A DNA stretch of 7,331 nt from an uncultured Ruminococcus sp. (lineage in GTDB: Bacteria; Bacillota; Clostridia; Oscillospirales; Acutalibacteraceae): assembly GCA_902803585.1 (NCBI GenBank), contig CADCQO010000001.1, positions 1-7,331 on the forward strand. The letters are read 5' to 3'. Under the pieces are notes generated by a model. It saw only the letters and a program-made list of their open reading frames with translations, was not told the origin of the DNA and did not search any database. The position numbers and the translations under genes were made by a program. Below, in pieces: positions 1-5,528 of the stretch (the stretch's first letter is position 1; every line of letters starts with the position of its first letter).

Positions 1-393
1 CATATCAAAGGGAATTGCTTCTTCAAACCAGGGCGTTTTTACCATACGAGGTGCTTCGTCCTCTATGTAGCCCAAAGCACTCGGTACAATATAGCCGACA
101 CAGTCAATCATTCTGACACGAAAAACAGCATTGTCCTCCAGATGAATTTCCACCGCATTTTCAGGAATGAACTTCGGTTCAGTTGTCATGATGGTGCGTC
201 CCGCTGACGACTGGGGCAGCTCATCGGTCGCACGTTCACGCTGTTCTGCACTGCTGATATTCGGAATCACCAGTGTGTCCATGAAGCGTTTGATAAAAGT
301 TGACTTGCCCGTTCTGACGGGGCCGACAATACCCAGATAAATATCGCCGCCTGTCCGCTGTGAAATATCCCGATAAATATTGAACTCTTCCAT
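1..393 (-). CDS. spoIVA: Stage IV sporulation protein A, N-terminal 131 residues (cut by window edge)
   Basis: SpoIVA is the ATPase that polymerises on the outer forespore membrane and forms the basement layer of the spore coat; it is also needed for cortex formation. The visible part begins MEEFNIYRDISQRTGGDIYLG and matches the B. subtilis N-terminus nearly residue for residue as I recall it. It has a Walker A loop GPVRTGKS at residues 24-31, then DELPQSSAGRTIMTTEPKF, the MIDCVGY stretch that fits a Walker B/switch region, and PRMVKTPWFEEAIPF. The family is about 490 aa, so roughly a quarter is present and the rest lies beyond base 1. The start is fixed by GGAGGAG about 8 nt upstream (402-409), and the N-terminal length equals that of B. 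subtilis. It follows the SipL-like gene by 21 nt on the same strand and is presumably co-transcribed with it in the mother cell. Confidence 0.96.
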   Translation of the reverse strand, partial: MEEFNIYRDISQRTGGDIYLGIVGPVRTGKSTFIKRFMDTLVIPNISSAEQRERATDELPQSSAGRTIMTTEPKFIPENAVEIHLEDNAVFRVRMIDCVGYIVPSALGYIEDEAPRMVKTPWFEEAIPFDM

Positions 394-414
394 GCTCACA
401 TACTCCTCCCCTGC

Positions 415-1953
415 TTACATCGGTATCAATATCATACCTGCGGCGGTCATCACATCGTCTGTCAGGTCGTTTTCGAGCTTGACCGCTTCAACAGACGTGC
501 AGTAGGCACAGGCAATATCCCAGAGTCTTTCGCCTTCATCGGCATAATACAGTGTCAGCGCCGCCGCTTTGTCCTTTCTGCGGCAGCGGTCGTCCAGACC
601 CTCTGCTGCGGAGATGCCTTTCATGACACACCCTTCATGCACCGAACCGGAAAGGCAAAGATCCGCTTTGATTTCTACACGGTTATCTCCGGTAATGCGG
701 AAGGATAATCCGGACACCTTCACATCTGCCCTGACAACGGGGTTTTTCCGTGTCTGGAGGCTTTCCGGTGCTGCTGTAAAATCAACAGAACGCTCCAGAT
801 AATAAGGTACGCTTTCGCTGTCCAGTGCCAGCATACAGCAGTTGACCTTTCCTCTGACCGTCATCTGTTCATTCTCTGCCACACAAATGCTGCTCACACC
901 GTCACACCACAAATCAATGATTTTGGTAATGCCGTTTTCGCCTGTCGTCACTTCGTTTTTGGCGGAAAACTCCTCTTTCAGCAGGTCAAACGACTGCATG
1001 AAGCTGTAGGGCTTTTTCGTCAGAGATAATTCGTATTCGGTAGAATAAGCGTCCTCTACCCATTCGATACCTGCTGTTTCCGTTGCCAGCACGGTCGCAC
1101 AAAGTCGGGCATCAAGCGTCACCAACGTACTGTTTTCATCGAATTCCGATTTCAGAACCGTTTCATAGTTCATCACTTCCAGCAGCACTTCGTTGGTGGT
1201 GCTGTCACTCACTCCTCTGACGTCCAGTACCTGTGAGAAAGGAATGTTAAAGGTCATGGTATCCTGCATACCTGTTTCCAGATCGGTCACATACAATAAC
1301 CGCAGAATTGCTTCACCGCTGACCATGAGCTTGTCCGTCATGGCTTTTACACTGTCACAGCGTACGGATAAATCACTGCGAAGAATACTTTCGGGGCTTC
1401 CCTTGCCTGCTCCGATGTCCAGTACCTCTGTCAGGGAAAACTGCTGCTGACCGATACCGCACAAACGGCTGATTTCGGCACTTTTGCAGCTTTGCTGAAT
1501 GTCCTCGCCCTCAATGCGGCTGAAATACTCCTGTTCTTTTTTGGCACAGACAGTAACAGCAACCGAAAAAGCACCGTGAATATCAACCCGTCTTGGACTT
1601 AATGCACGGCAATTCAGGTATTCGGTTCTGAGCCTGACAATGGCGGCGGCTTCTTCTGCGCTGCCCTTCCAGTTAAAGCTGCACGAATACGGCACGGTAT
1701 GCTCACAAAGGCGTATTGCCTGTTTTTTCGCATCAAGATAGTACAGACTGATGAGGACATTTCCGTCAACTTCCAGCATATCGCCCGACAAATTACGGCT
1801 CGTCACACCCGGACACACACGGCATTTCAGAATACGCTCAATATCCGGACAATAATCCGGCAGACTGAAATCCAGATCTATCGGCTGTTCCTTCGTACCT
1901 TCATAGACTGTTTCGCAAACACTGCAGCTTTCTCTTTGCATCTGATATTCCAT
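415..1953 (-). CDS. sipL: SipL-like spore coat morphogenetic protein (SPOCS/DUF3794 repeats plus C-terminal LysM)
   Basis: This 512-aa protein lacks a signal peptide and membrane segments, as expected for a mother-cell cytosolic coat protein. Three degenerate copies of a module with the pattern V-x-G-x-(V/A)-x-x-x-L-x-Y or similar, followed by a P-F-S or D-F-T strand, lie near residues 62-95, 210-245 and 366-395; the middle copy matches the SPOCS/DUF3794 family best. Residues about 466-511 form a LysM domain (LTLYYADEGERLWDIACAYC, ending ILIPM). Length, order and LysM position match C. difficile SipL, whose LysM domain binds SpoIVA and tethers coat to the forespore. Immediate linkage to spoIVA supports this. 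The start at 1953 has a GGAGAGG site about 13 nt upstream; an in-frame Met at codon 5 is an alternative. The protein is rich in cysteine (about 18). SpoVID is a Bacillus analogue with similar layout but weaker similarity. A sigma-E-like promoter lies upstream. Confidence 0.85.
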   Translation of the reverse strand: MEYQMQRESCSVCETVYEGTKEQPIDLDFSLPDYCPDIERILKCRVCPGVTSRNLSGDMLEVDGNVLISLYYLDAKKQAIRLCEHTVPYSCSFNWKGSAEEAAAIVRLRTEYLNCRALSPRRVDIHGAFSVAVTVCAKKEQEYFSRIEGEDIQQSCKSAEISRLCGIGQQQFSLTEVLDIGAGKGSPESILRSDLSVRCDSVKAMTDKLMVSGEAILRLLYVTDLETGMQDTMTFNIPFSQVLDVRGVSDSTTNEVLLEVMNYETVLKSEFDENSTLVTLDARLCATVLATETAGIEWVEDAYSTEYELSLTKKPYSFMQSFDLLKEEFSAKNEVTTGENGITKIIDLWCDGVSSICVAENEQMTVRGKVNCCMLALDSESVPYYLERSVDFTAAPESLQTRKNPVVRADVKVSGLSFRITGDNRVEIKADLCLSGSVHEGCVMKGISAAEGLDDRCRRKDKAAALTLYYADEGERLWDIACAYCTSVEAVKLENDLTDDVMTAAGMILIPM

Positions 1954-1985
1954 ACCCTTACATCCTCTCCCATCAATTTTCTTTC

Positions 1986-2016
1986 AATGTATATTCCCTC
2001 CCATACCAAAATATAC
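1986..2016 (-). promoter_or_regulatory. Putative sigma-E promoter of the sipL-spoIVA unit
   Basis: On the minus strand a GTATATT element (2010-2016) is followed after 16 nt by TATACATT (1986-1993). The B. subtilis sigma-E consensus is KMATATT, 14-15 nt, CATACAHT, so each half misses one position and the spacer is one base long. Transcription would begin near 1979, leaving a leader of about 25 nt before the sipL start. Mother-cell sigma-E control is what is known for sipL and spoIVA elsewhere; the assignment here is by eye. Confidence 0.45.
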
Positions 2017-2060
2017 CTTTCCTTTACGATTGAAGCCGGAACACGAAAAATCACGGTCAG

Positions 2061-2086
2061 CTCCTGCTTCGGTCTGACAGCAGGAG
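2061..2086. promoter_or_regulatory. Perfect 8-bp inverted repeat in the sipL/spoIIA divergent region
   Basis: CTCCTGCT (2061-2068) and AGCAGGAG (2079-2086) are exact complements around a 10-nt loop. No gene in the window ends here, so a terminator role has no obvious client, although TCTTT follows on the plus strand. It sits roughly midway between the two divergent starts and could be a protein-binding site or a leader structure of the spoIIA message. The right arm contains AGGAG, a partial match to a sigma-H -35 element, but the GAAATG 15 nt further on (2101-2106) is a poor -10, so I do not call a sigma-H promoter. Confidence 0.4.
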
Positions 2087-2118
2087 TCTTTCATTCCGCT
2101 GAAATGTTTCTGTCTATA

Positions 2119-2125
2119 TTCGGCA
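2119..2125 (-). promoter_or_regulatory. Candidate Spo0A box upstream of spoIIAA
   Basis: TTCGGCA on the plus strand reads TGCCGAA on the minus strand and fits the 0A-box consensus TGNCGAA. It lies about 52 nt before the spoIIAA start. The spoIIA operon of B. subtilis is activated by phosphorylated Spo0A, so the location makes sense. A single 7-mer with one free position is expected by chance about once per ten such intervals. Confidence 0.3.
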
Positions 2126-2176
2126 AAATATCAGAACAGATTGTGATAGGATAAAAGAACAGGAGGGCGATGGAGT

Positions 2177-2512
2177 ATGAATCCGAAATTCAGCTTTGAT
2201 GACAACAGCATGAAAGTACAGCTTTGCGGTGAAATCGACCATCACACCGCTAAAACGATCCGTGAAATGACCGACCAGCTTATTCAGCAGAAACGTCCCA
2301 AAGAACTGCGGCTGGATTTTTCTCAGGTCAGCTTCATGGACAGCTCCGGTATCGGGCTTATCATGGGACGCTACCGCATAATGTCCCTGTACGGCGGATA
2401 TCTCAAAGTTGTACGCGTTCCCGAAGGACTCGAAAAAATGATGATCCTCTCCGGACTTGGCTCACTCAACATTATAGAAAGGCGGGAAGAACCACATGAC
2501 TGTCAGCAATGA
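2177..2512 (+). CDS. spoIIAA: Anti-sigma F factor antagonist SpoIIAA (STAS domain)
   Basis: SpoIIAA is the anti-anti-sigma factor that, when unphosphorylated, pulls SpoIIAB off sigma-F and starts the forespore programme. The 111-aa product is a single STAS domain. It shows LCGEIDHHTA (residues 16-25), the nucleotide-contacting region typical of the family, and FMDSSGIGLIMGRY (53-66), in which Ser56 corresponds to the phosphorylated Ser58 of B. subtilis. Length is close to the 117 aa of B. subtilis. The start is set by AGGAGG at 2161-2166, 10 nt upstream; an ATG at 2170 is in another frame. It is the first gene of spoIIAA-spoIIAB-sigF and its last 17 nt overlap spoIIAB, suggesting translational coupling that keeps antagonist and kinase in proportion. 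It is divergent from the sipL-spoIVA unit. Confidence 0.96.
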   Translation: MNPKFSFDDNSMKVQLCGEIDHHTAKTIREMTDQLIQQKRPKELRLDFSQVSFMDSSGIGLIMGRYRIMSLYGGYLKVVRVPEGLEKMMILSGLGSLNIIERREEPHDCQQ

Positions 2513-2939
2513 AATGAACCTCAGTTTTGAAAGCCGTTCCTGCAACGAAGCCTTTGCCCGTTCGGCGGTATCGGCATTTATCGCCCAGCTTGATCCCACT
2601 ATCGGAGAACTCAACGAAATACGGACGGCTGTTTCCGAAGCTGTCACCAACTGCGTTGTACACGCCTACCGCAGCACCATCGGCATTATCCGCATCAACG
2701 TCAAGCTGACATCGGATAATGCAGCGATTATCCGCATTCACGACAACGGCGTTGGCATCGAAAATATTTCACAGGCGATGGAACCTCTTTTCACTACTGC
2801 GTCCGCAGAAGAACGCACCGGACTGGGATTTGCTGTCATGCAAAGTTTCACTGACGCTGTTCATGTCCGTTCCAAACCGCAGAAGGGTACGACCGTTACG
2901 CTCAAAAAGACCCTTTCAAGGAGATTCAGCCATGCCTGA
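2496..2939 (+). CDS. spoIIAB: Anti-sigma F factor / serine kinase SpoIIAB (GHKL ATPase fold)
   Basis: SpoIIAB binds and holds sigma-F inactive and phosphorylates SpoIIAA, using ATP. The 147-aa protein has all the kinase boxes: N box ELNEIRTAVSEAVTNCVVHAY (residues 38-58) with the presumed catalytic Glu48 and Mg-binding Asn52, G1 box DNGVGI (83-88), the MEPLFTT lid strand (95-101), G2 box ERTGLGFAVM (106-115), and C-terminal GTTVTLKKTLS. The N-terminus TVSNEMNLSFESRSCNEAFAR aligns with B. subtilis, which supports the start at 2496 with an AAAGGCGG ribosome site about 11 nt upstream. The reading frame is collinear with B. subtilis SpoIIAB to the end, so the overlapping frame that enters sigF is not hidden coding sequence. 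The stop codon overlaps the sigF start by 8 nt. Confidence 0.97.
   Translation: MTVSNEMNLSFESRSCNEAFARSAVSAFIAQLDPTIGELNEIRTAVSEAVTNCVVHAYRSTIGIIRINVKLTSDNAAIIRIHDNGVGIENISQAMEPLFTTASAEERTGLGFAVMQSFTDAVHVRSKPQKGTTVTLKKTLSRRFSHA
2918..2923 (+). promoter_or_regulatory. Ribosome binding site deciding the sigF start
   Basis: AAGGAG lies 8 nt before the ATG at 2932, inside the end of spoIIAB. It is the only good site near an in-frame start of sigF and argues against longer products from upstream ATG codons in the same frame (2719, 2863), whose translations resemble no sigma factor. Confidence 0.75.
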
Positions 2940-3588
2940 ACCGTCTATTCATGCCGAAGAGCATATCGGACTGGTTCACACCTGCGCCAAACGCTTCAAA
3001 GGGCGCGGAATAGAATATGATGACCTCTTTCAGGCGGGGTGCGTGGGGCTGGTCAAAGCTTCTGAAAACTTTGACGCAGAAAGAGGGTATTGCTTTTCTA
3101 CCTATGCTGTTCCCGTGATTCTCGGAGAAATACGGAAATTGTTCAGGGACGGCGGTGCAGTAAAAATATCACGGGGGCTGAAAGAACTGTCACTGAAAGT
3201 CAGCAGGGCTGTGCAGGAATTCCAGTCACGCTATGGCCGTGAACCCACTGTATCCGAACTGGCAGAAAGATTTTCCCTCAGTCCCGAACAAATTGCGGAA
3301 GCCCTCAATGCCTCCCAGCAGCCGCTTTCCCTCACCATAACAGACGACGAAGGTGAAATCCAGACAGATATTCCGGTTCCTCCGCCCGATGACACCATCA
3401 CTGAACATCTGGCGTTACAAACCGAACTGTCACGCCTGCCGGAATCTGACCGTCAGCTGATTCTCCTGCGGTACTATCAGGGACTGACGCAGGCAAAAAC
3501 GGCGGTCATTCTCGGTACGACACAGGTACAGATTTCCCGCCGTGAAAAAAAACTCCTGCTTTATCTGCGCAAAAAACTCGCCGCATGA
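2932..3588 (+). CDS. sigF: RNA polymerase sigma-F factor (SpoIIAC), short N-terminus
   Basis: Sigma-F is the first forespore-specific sigma factor, released from SpoIIAB after asymmetric division. The 218-aa product has region 2 (about residues 11-72: DDLFQAGCVGLVKASENFD, FSTYAVPVILGEIRKLFRDGG, which bind core and the -10), region 3 (about 77-130: KISRGLKELSLKVSRAV, GREPTVSELAERF) and region 4 with its helix-turn-helix (about 157-214: LPESDRQLILLRYYQGLTQ, TTQVQISRREKKLL). Position as third gene of the spoIIA operon fixes identity as sigma-F rather than sigma-G. B. subtilis sigma-F has 255 aa; here the N-terminal 35 or so residues (the KELI..A.NGD..A...LIE segment) are absent, and no in-frame upstream sequence restores them because it lies inside a fully conserved spoIIAB. 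Region 3, the main SpoIIAB contact, is kept. Confidence 0.95.
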   Translation: MPEPSIHAEEHIGLVHTCAKRFKGRGIEYDDLFQAGCVGLVKASENFDAERGYCFSTYAVPVILGEIRKLFRDGGAVKISRGLKELSLKVSRAVQEFQSRYGREPTVSELAERFSLSPEQIAEALNASQQPLSLTITDDEGEIQTDIPVPPPDDTITEHLALQTELSRLPESDRQLILLRYYQGLTQAKTAVILGTTQVQISRREKKLLLYLRKKLAA

Positions 3589-3607
3589 ACTCCATTTTCA
3601 ATTTGTG

Positions 3608-3647
3608 AAGCCGTACCGGAACAACTGTCCGATACGGCTTTGATTTT
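3608..3647 (+). terminator. Rho-independent terminator of the spoIIA operon
   Basis: A 13-bp stem with one mismatch (AAGCCGTACCGGA, 3608-3620, against TCCGATACGGCTT, 3628-3640) closes a 7-nt loop and is followed by a T-rich stretch ending in TTTT (to 3647). It begins 19 nt after the sigF stop. The leftward glutathione peroxidase gene ends 14 nt beyond it, so it may stop transcripts from both sides, though the minus-strand T tract is poor. Confidence 0.85.
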
Positions 3648-3661
3648 GGAACGGTTTTCTG

Positions 3662-4213
3662 TTATCCGGCAGCGATCAGCTGAGCTACCAGCTTTTCCAG
3701 CTCTTTCATGTCCTGCGTCGGTTCAAAACGGGCTGCTACGTTCCCTTTGCGGTCAATCACGAATTTCGTGAAGTTCCACTTGATGTCGGGGCTGTTTTTG
3801 TAGTCCCTGTCCATTTTCTTCAGCATTTTATCGAGCGCAAAGGCGGCGATACCTTTTCCAAGCCCCTGAAAGCCCTGCTGTTCCTTCAGAAATCCGAACA
3901 GCGGCAGGGCGTTTTCCCCGTTGACATCTGATTTCTTCATCTGCGGGAATTGTGTATGATATTTCAGCGTGCAGAATTCGTGAATTTCCTCATCTGTTCC
4001 GGGTGCCTGTCCCGCAAACTGATTGCAGGGGATATCGACAATTTCCAGTCCCTGTTCATGATACTGCTCATACATCTTTTCCAGCGGTTTATAGTGCGGT
4101 GTAAATCCACAGCCCGTCGCTGTATTGACCACAATAACCACTTTTCCCTCAAAACTCCGCATGGAAATTTCGCTGCCGTCTGCGGCCGGTACGGAATAAT
4201 CATAAAAACTCAT
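3662..4213 (-). CDS. Glutathione peroxidase family protein (Cys type, probably thioredoxin-dependent)
   Basis: A 183-aa cytosolic peroxidase with the thioredoxin fold, reducing hydrogen peroxide and organic hydroperoxides. Visible signatures are VVNTATGCGFTPHY with peroxidatic Cys35, DIPCNQFAGQAPGT with Gln69, and IKWNFTKFVIDRKG with Trp146 and Asn147, giving the complete Cys-Gln-Trp-Asn set. Codon 35 is TGT, so it is not a selenoprotein. Cys81 in IHEFCTLKY sits where thioredoxin-dependent members carry the resolving cysteine, and Cys63 matches the middle cysteine of that group; thioredoxin as reductant is inferred. The start at 4213 has AGGAGGT (4221-4227) 7 nt upstream. The gene stands alone, convergent with sigF, with its own strong sigma-A promoter, so it is probably not part of the sporulation unit. 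It would serve oxidative-stress defence in an oxygen-sensitive host. Confidence 0.95.
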   Translation of the reverse strand: MSFYDYSVPAADGSEISMRSFEGKVVIVVNTATGCGFTPHYKPLEKMYEQYHEQGLEIVDIPCNQFAGQAPGTDEEIHEFCTLKYHTQFPQMKKSDVNGENALPLFGFLKEQQGFQGLGKGIAAFALDKMLKKMDRDYKNSPDIKWNFTKFVIDRKGNVAARFEPTQDMKELEKLVAQLIAAG

Positions 4214-4236
4214 ATAAAAAACCTCCTGTCAGAATG

Positions 4237-4256
4237 AAGTTAGGGATATATAACTT
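4237..4256. repeat. Inverted repeat in the glutathione peroxidase leader
   Basis: AAGTTA (4237-4242) and TAACTT (4251-4256) flank an 8-nt AT-rich centre, starting about 7 nt downstream of the -10 box, at or just after the expected transcription start. The position suits an operator, but the sequence does not match the PerR box (TTATAATNATTATAA) closely and no regulator can be named. Confidence 0.3.
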
Positions 4257-4262
4257 ACAACT

Positions 4263-4291
4263 ATCATAACGCAGAGGAATTTCTTTGTCAA
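4263..4291 (-). promoter_or_regulatory. Sigma-A promoter of the glutathione peroxidase gene
   Basis: A perfect -35 TTGACA (4286-4291) and a -10 TATGAT (4263-4268) are separated by 17 nt on the minus strand. Transcription should start near 4256, about 43 nt before the start codon. The -35 box is only 5 nt from the terminator T tract of the upstream surface-protein gene. Confidence 0.85.
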
Positions 4292-4296
4292 GAAAG

Positions 4297-4351
4297 AAAA
4301 AAACACAGCAAAGGCAAAAAGGAAACACGCTCCTTTCTGACCTTTGCCGTG
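4297..4351 (-). terminator. Rho-independent terminator of the 338-aa surface protein gene
   Basis: On the minus strand CACGGCAAAGG (4341-4351) pairs with CCTTTGCTGTG (4304-4314), 11 bp with one G-U. An inner AAAGGA/TCCTTT stem stacks within it, and seven T residues follow (4297-4303). It begins 21 nt after the stop codon at 4373. Confidence 0.88.
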
Positions 4352-4372
4352 AAACAGATGAGAACTCAGCGA

Positions 4373-5389
4373 TTACGATTTTTTCTTTCCGAAGGCAGCC
4401 AACATTGCCGCGGCCGCTGTCAGGCACATTATCAGCAGGACAGCCAGATTCTGACTGCTGTCACCCGTAGAGGCGGGGCCGTCCGGTGCGCTGATATCCG
4501 GACGTGATGCGGAAGAAATCTTTGATATGACACCACTCTTTTCGGGAAGAGTACTGTTCTTTCCATCAGTTTTTCCACTGTCACCACTGCTTTGAGGCAC
4601 AAACGATGCAGAATCACTGCTTTCAGGTGCGGACGATGCAGGATCACTGCTTTCGGGTGCGGACGATGCAGGATCATCCTGATGGCTGATGTCCTTTGGC
4701 TTGTTGGAAACATCGATATTTATATCCTCCCAGATGATACTGGTTTGCTTGGAGCTTTCGGGGTCAGTCACATCACCGTCATCAGAAGCATCGGATATGG
4801 GGGTAACGGGCTGTGAAGTGACTCCTCCTGCGTCGTTCGGCCAGATCTGATAGCTTGCCATAACGAAAAGCGAATCAGAAGGCGTTGCAGTCTTAAAGCA
4901 CTCTACCATACTTTCAGCGGGAATCTGTACGAACTTTCCGTCCTCATACACAAACGCTGCATTATACATTCCAGCATACTTGGAACAAAAATAAAGGGAA
5001 GCCTCCGGAGAAACCGTGCCTCCGTTTTTATCAAAGAAACTCACCTGAAGCATTTCATAGGTCCAGATATGCAGATGGTTAAGCCATTCATGTTCATTTA
5101 CAAATGCTCTTGAAAGGTCATCGTCAGCGATTGGCTCTATATAGAAATAATAATCGCCGTCCGTTAATGAACCGCCATCTATTTCCGCCGCCACTACCAT
5201 TGAACCTCTGACAGTAAAATCCTCTATTTCCCGAACAGCATATACTGTATCATTTCCGGATACAGTAAACGGTACATATCCGTGAGAAAAACCCAGACCG
5301 ACCGCATTCACTGAAAGAGCCGAACCTACTGCAATAGCTGCGGCAATAAGACCTGTCAGCCATTTTATCACTCTTTTTTGAACAGACAT
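4373..5389 (-). CDS. Secreted, membrane-anchored surface protein of unknown function (larger paralogue)
   Basis: I do not recognise a named family for this 338-aa protein. It has a signal peptide (charged KR, then a hydrophobic core about residues 10-28, likely cut after Ala29), an ectodomain at about 50-185, a low-complexity Ser/Pro/Asp-rich stalk (about 190-305) with two exact copies of PASSAPESSD and a diverged third, a PASTGD motif (305-310), a hydrophobic span (about 314-332) and the tail GKKKS. That end resembles a sortase signal but lacks LPxTG. The ectodomain is clearly related to the 249-aa neighbour: both have (D/A)GxYxFYxE then IAD or LAD then DL, F(D/A)xxG, YNA(T/A)F(I/V)Y and F(V)xxA. 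Cys residues at about 135 and 164 are not in the smaller paralogue. The start at 5389 has AGGAGGAGG 7 nt upstream. It has its own promoter and terminator, so it is monocistronic. Confidence 0.85.
   Translation of the reverse strand: MSVQKRVIKWLTGLIAAAIAVGSALSVNAVGLGFSHGYVPFTVSGNDTVYAVREIEDFTVRGSMVVAAEIDGGSLTDGDYYFYIEPIADDDLSRAFVNEHEWLNHLHIWTYEMLQVSFFDKNGGTVSPEASLYFCSKYAGMYNAAFVYEDGKFVQIPAESMVECFKTATPSDSLFVMASYQIWPNDAGGVTSQPVTPISDASDDGDVTDPESSKQTSIIWEDINIDVSNKPKDISHQDDPASSAPESSDPASSAPESSDSASFVPQSSGDSGKTDGKNSTLPEKSGVISKISSASRPDISAPDGPASTGDSSQNLAVLLIMCLTAAAAMLAAFGKKKS
4583..4672 (-). repeat. 30-bp tandem repeat, three units, coding the stalk PASSAPESSD
   Basis: Units at 4643-4672 and 4613-4642 differ by a single base; a third at 4583-4612 is diverged and encodes SASFVPQSSG. 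Units are a multiple of three, so copy changes would lengthen or shorten the stalk without shifting the frame. Confidence 0.85.
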
Positions 5390-5428
5390 AGAATTTCCTC
5401 CTCCTGAAAATCAATATTTCCTGCCATC

Positions 5429-5457
5429 ATCATATCACATTCACAAAGTGCTGTCAA
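5429..5457 (-). promoter_or_regulatory. Sigma-A promoter of the 338-aa surface protein gene
   Basis: The minus strand has TTGACA (5452-5457), a 17-nt spacer and TATGAT (5429-5434). A TG one base before the -10 makes it an extended -10 as well. Both hexamers are at or one base from consensus, so strong vegetative expression is expected. The leader is about 33 nt. Confidence 0.85.
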
Positions 5458-5494
5458 CCGCAGGCCCAAAATATTCCCATGTCATCAGAACAAC

Positions 5495-5524
5495 AAAAAA
5501 GGTACCGCCCGAGAGCGATACCTT
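5495..5524 (-). terminator. Rho-independent terminator behind the 249-aa surface protein gene
   Basis: On the minus strand AAGGTATCGC (5515-5524) pairs with GCGGTACCTT (5499-5508), 10 bp with one G-U, around a 6-nt loop, followed by a run of six T (5495-5500, partly in the stem). CAACA/TGTTG flanks can extend the base. It lies 86 nt beyond the stop at 5611, with the IS605-like relic in between. Confidence 0.85.
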
Positions 5525-5528
5525 GTTG

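Noticed and set aside
2061..2092. The 8-bp hairpin as a terminator.
   Set aside because: Both flanking genes run away from it, so nothing in view ends here, and the T tract is short.
2146..2154. ATAGGATAA, a full match to the sigma-H -35 pattern, ahead of spoIIAA.
   Set aside because: The matching GAAT -10 would fall on or past the start codon; the only GAAT is inside the gene at about 2178.
1699..2154. Rightward open frame of 151 codons.
   Set aside because: It is antisense to the start of sipL and its product has no recognisable feature; the reverse frame is a well-supported protein.
2719..2931. N-terminal extension of sigF in the same open frame.
   Set aside because: The extra residues resemble no sigma factor region, overlap conserved spoIIAB in another frame, and the good ribosome site is at 2918-2923.
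4106..4111. Possible selenocysteine in the peroxidase active site.
   Set aside because: The active-site codon is TGT for cysteine, not TGA.
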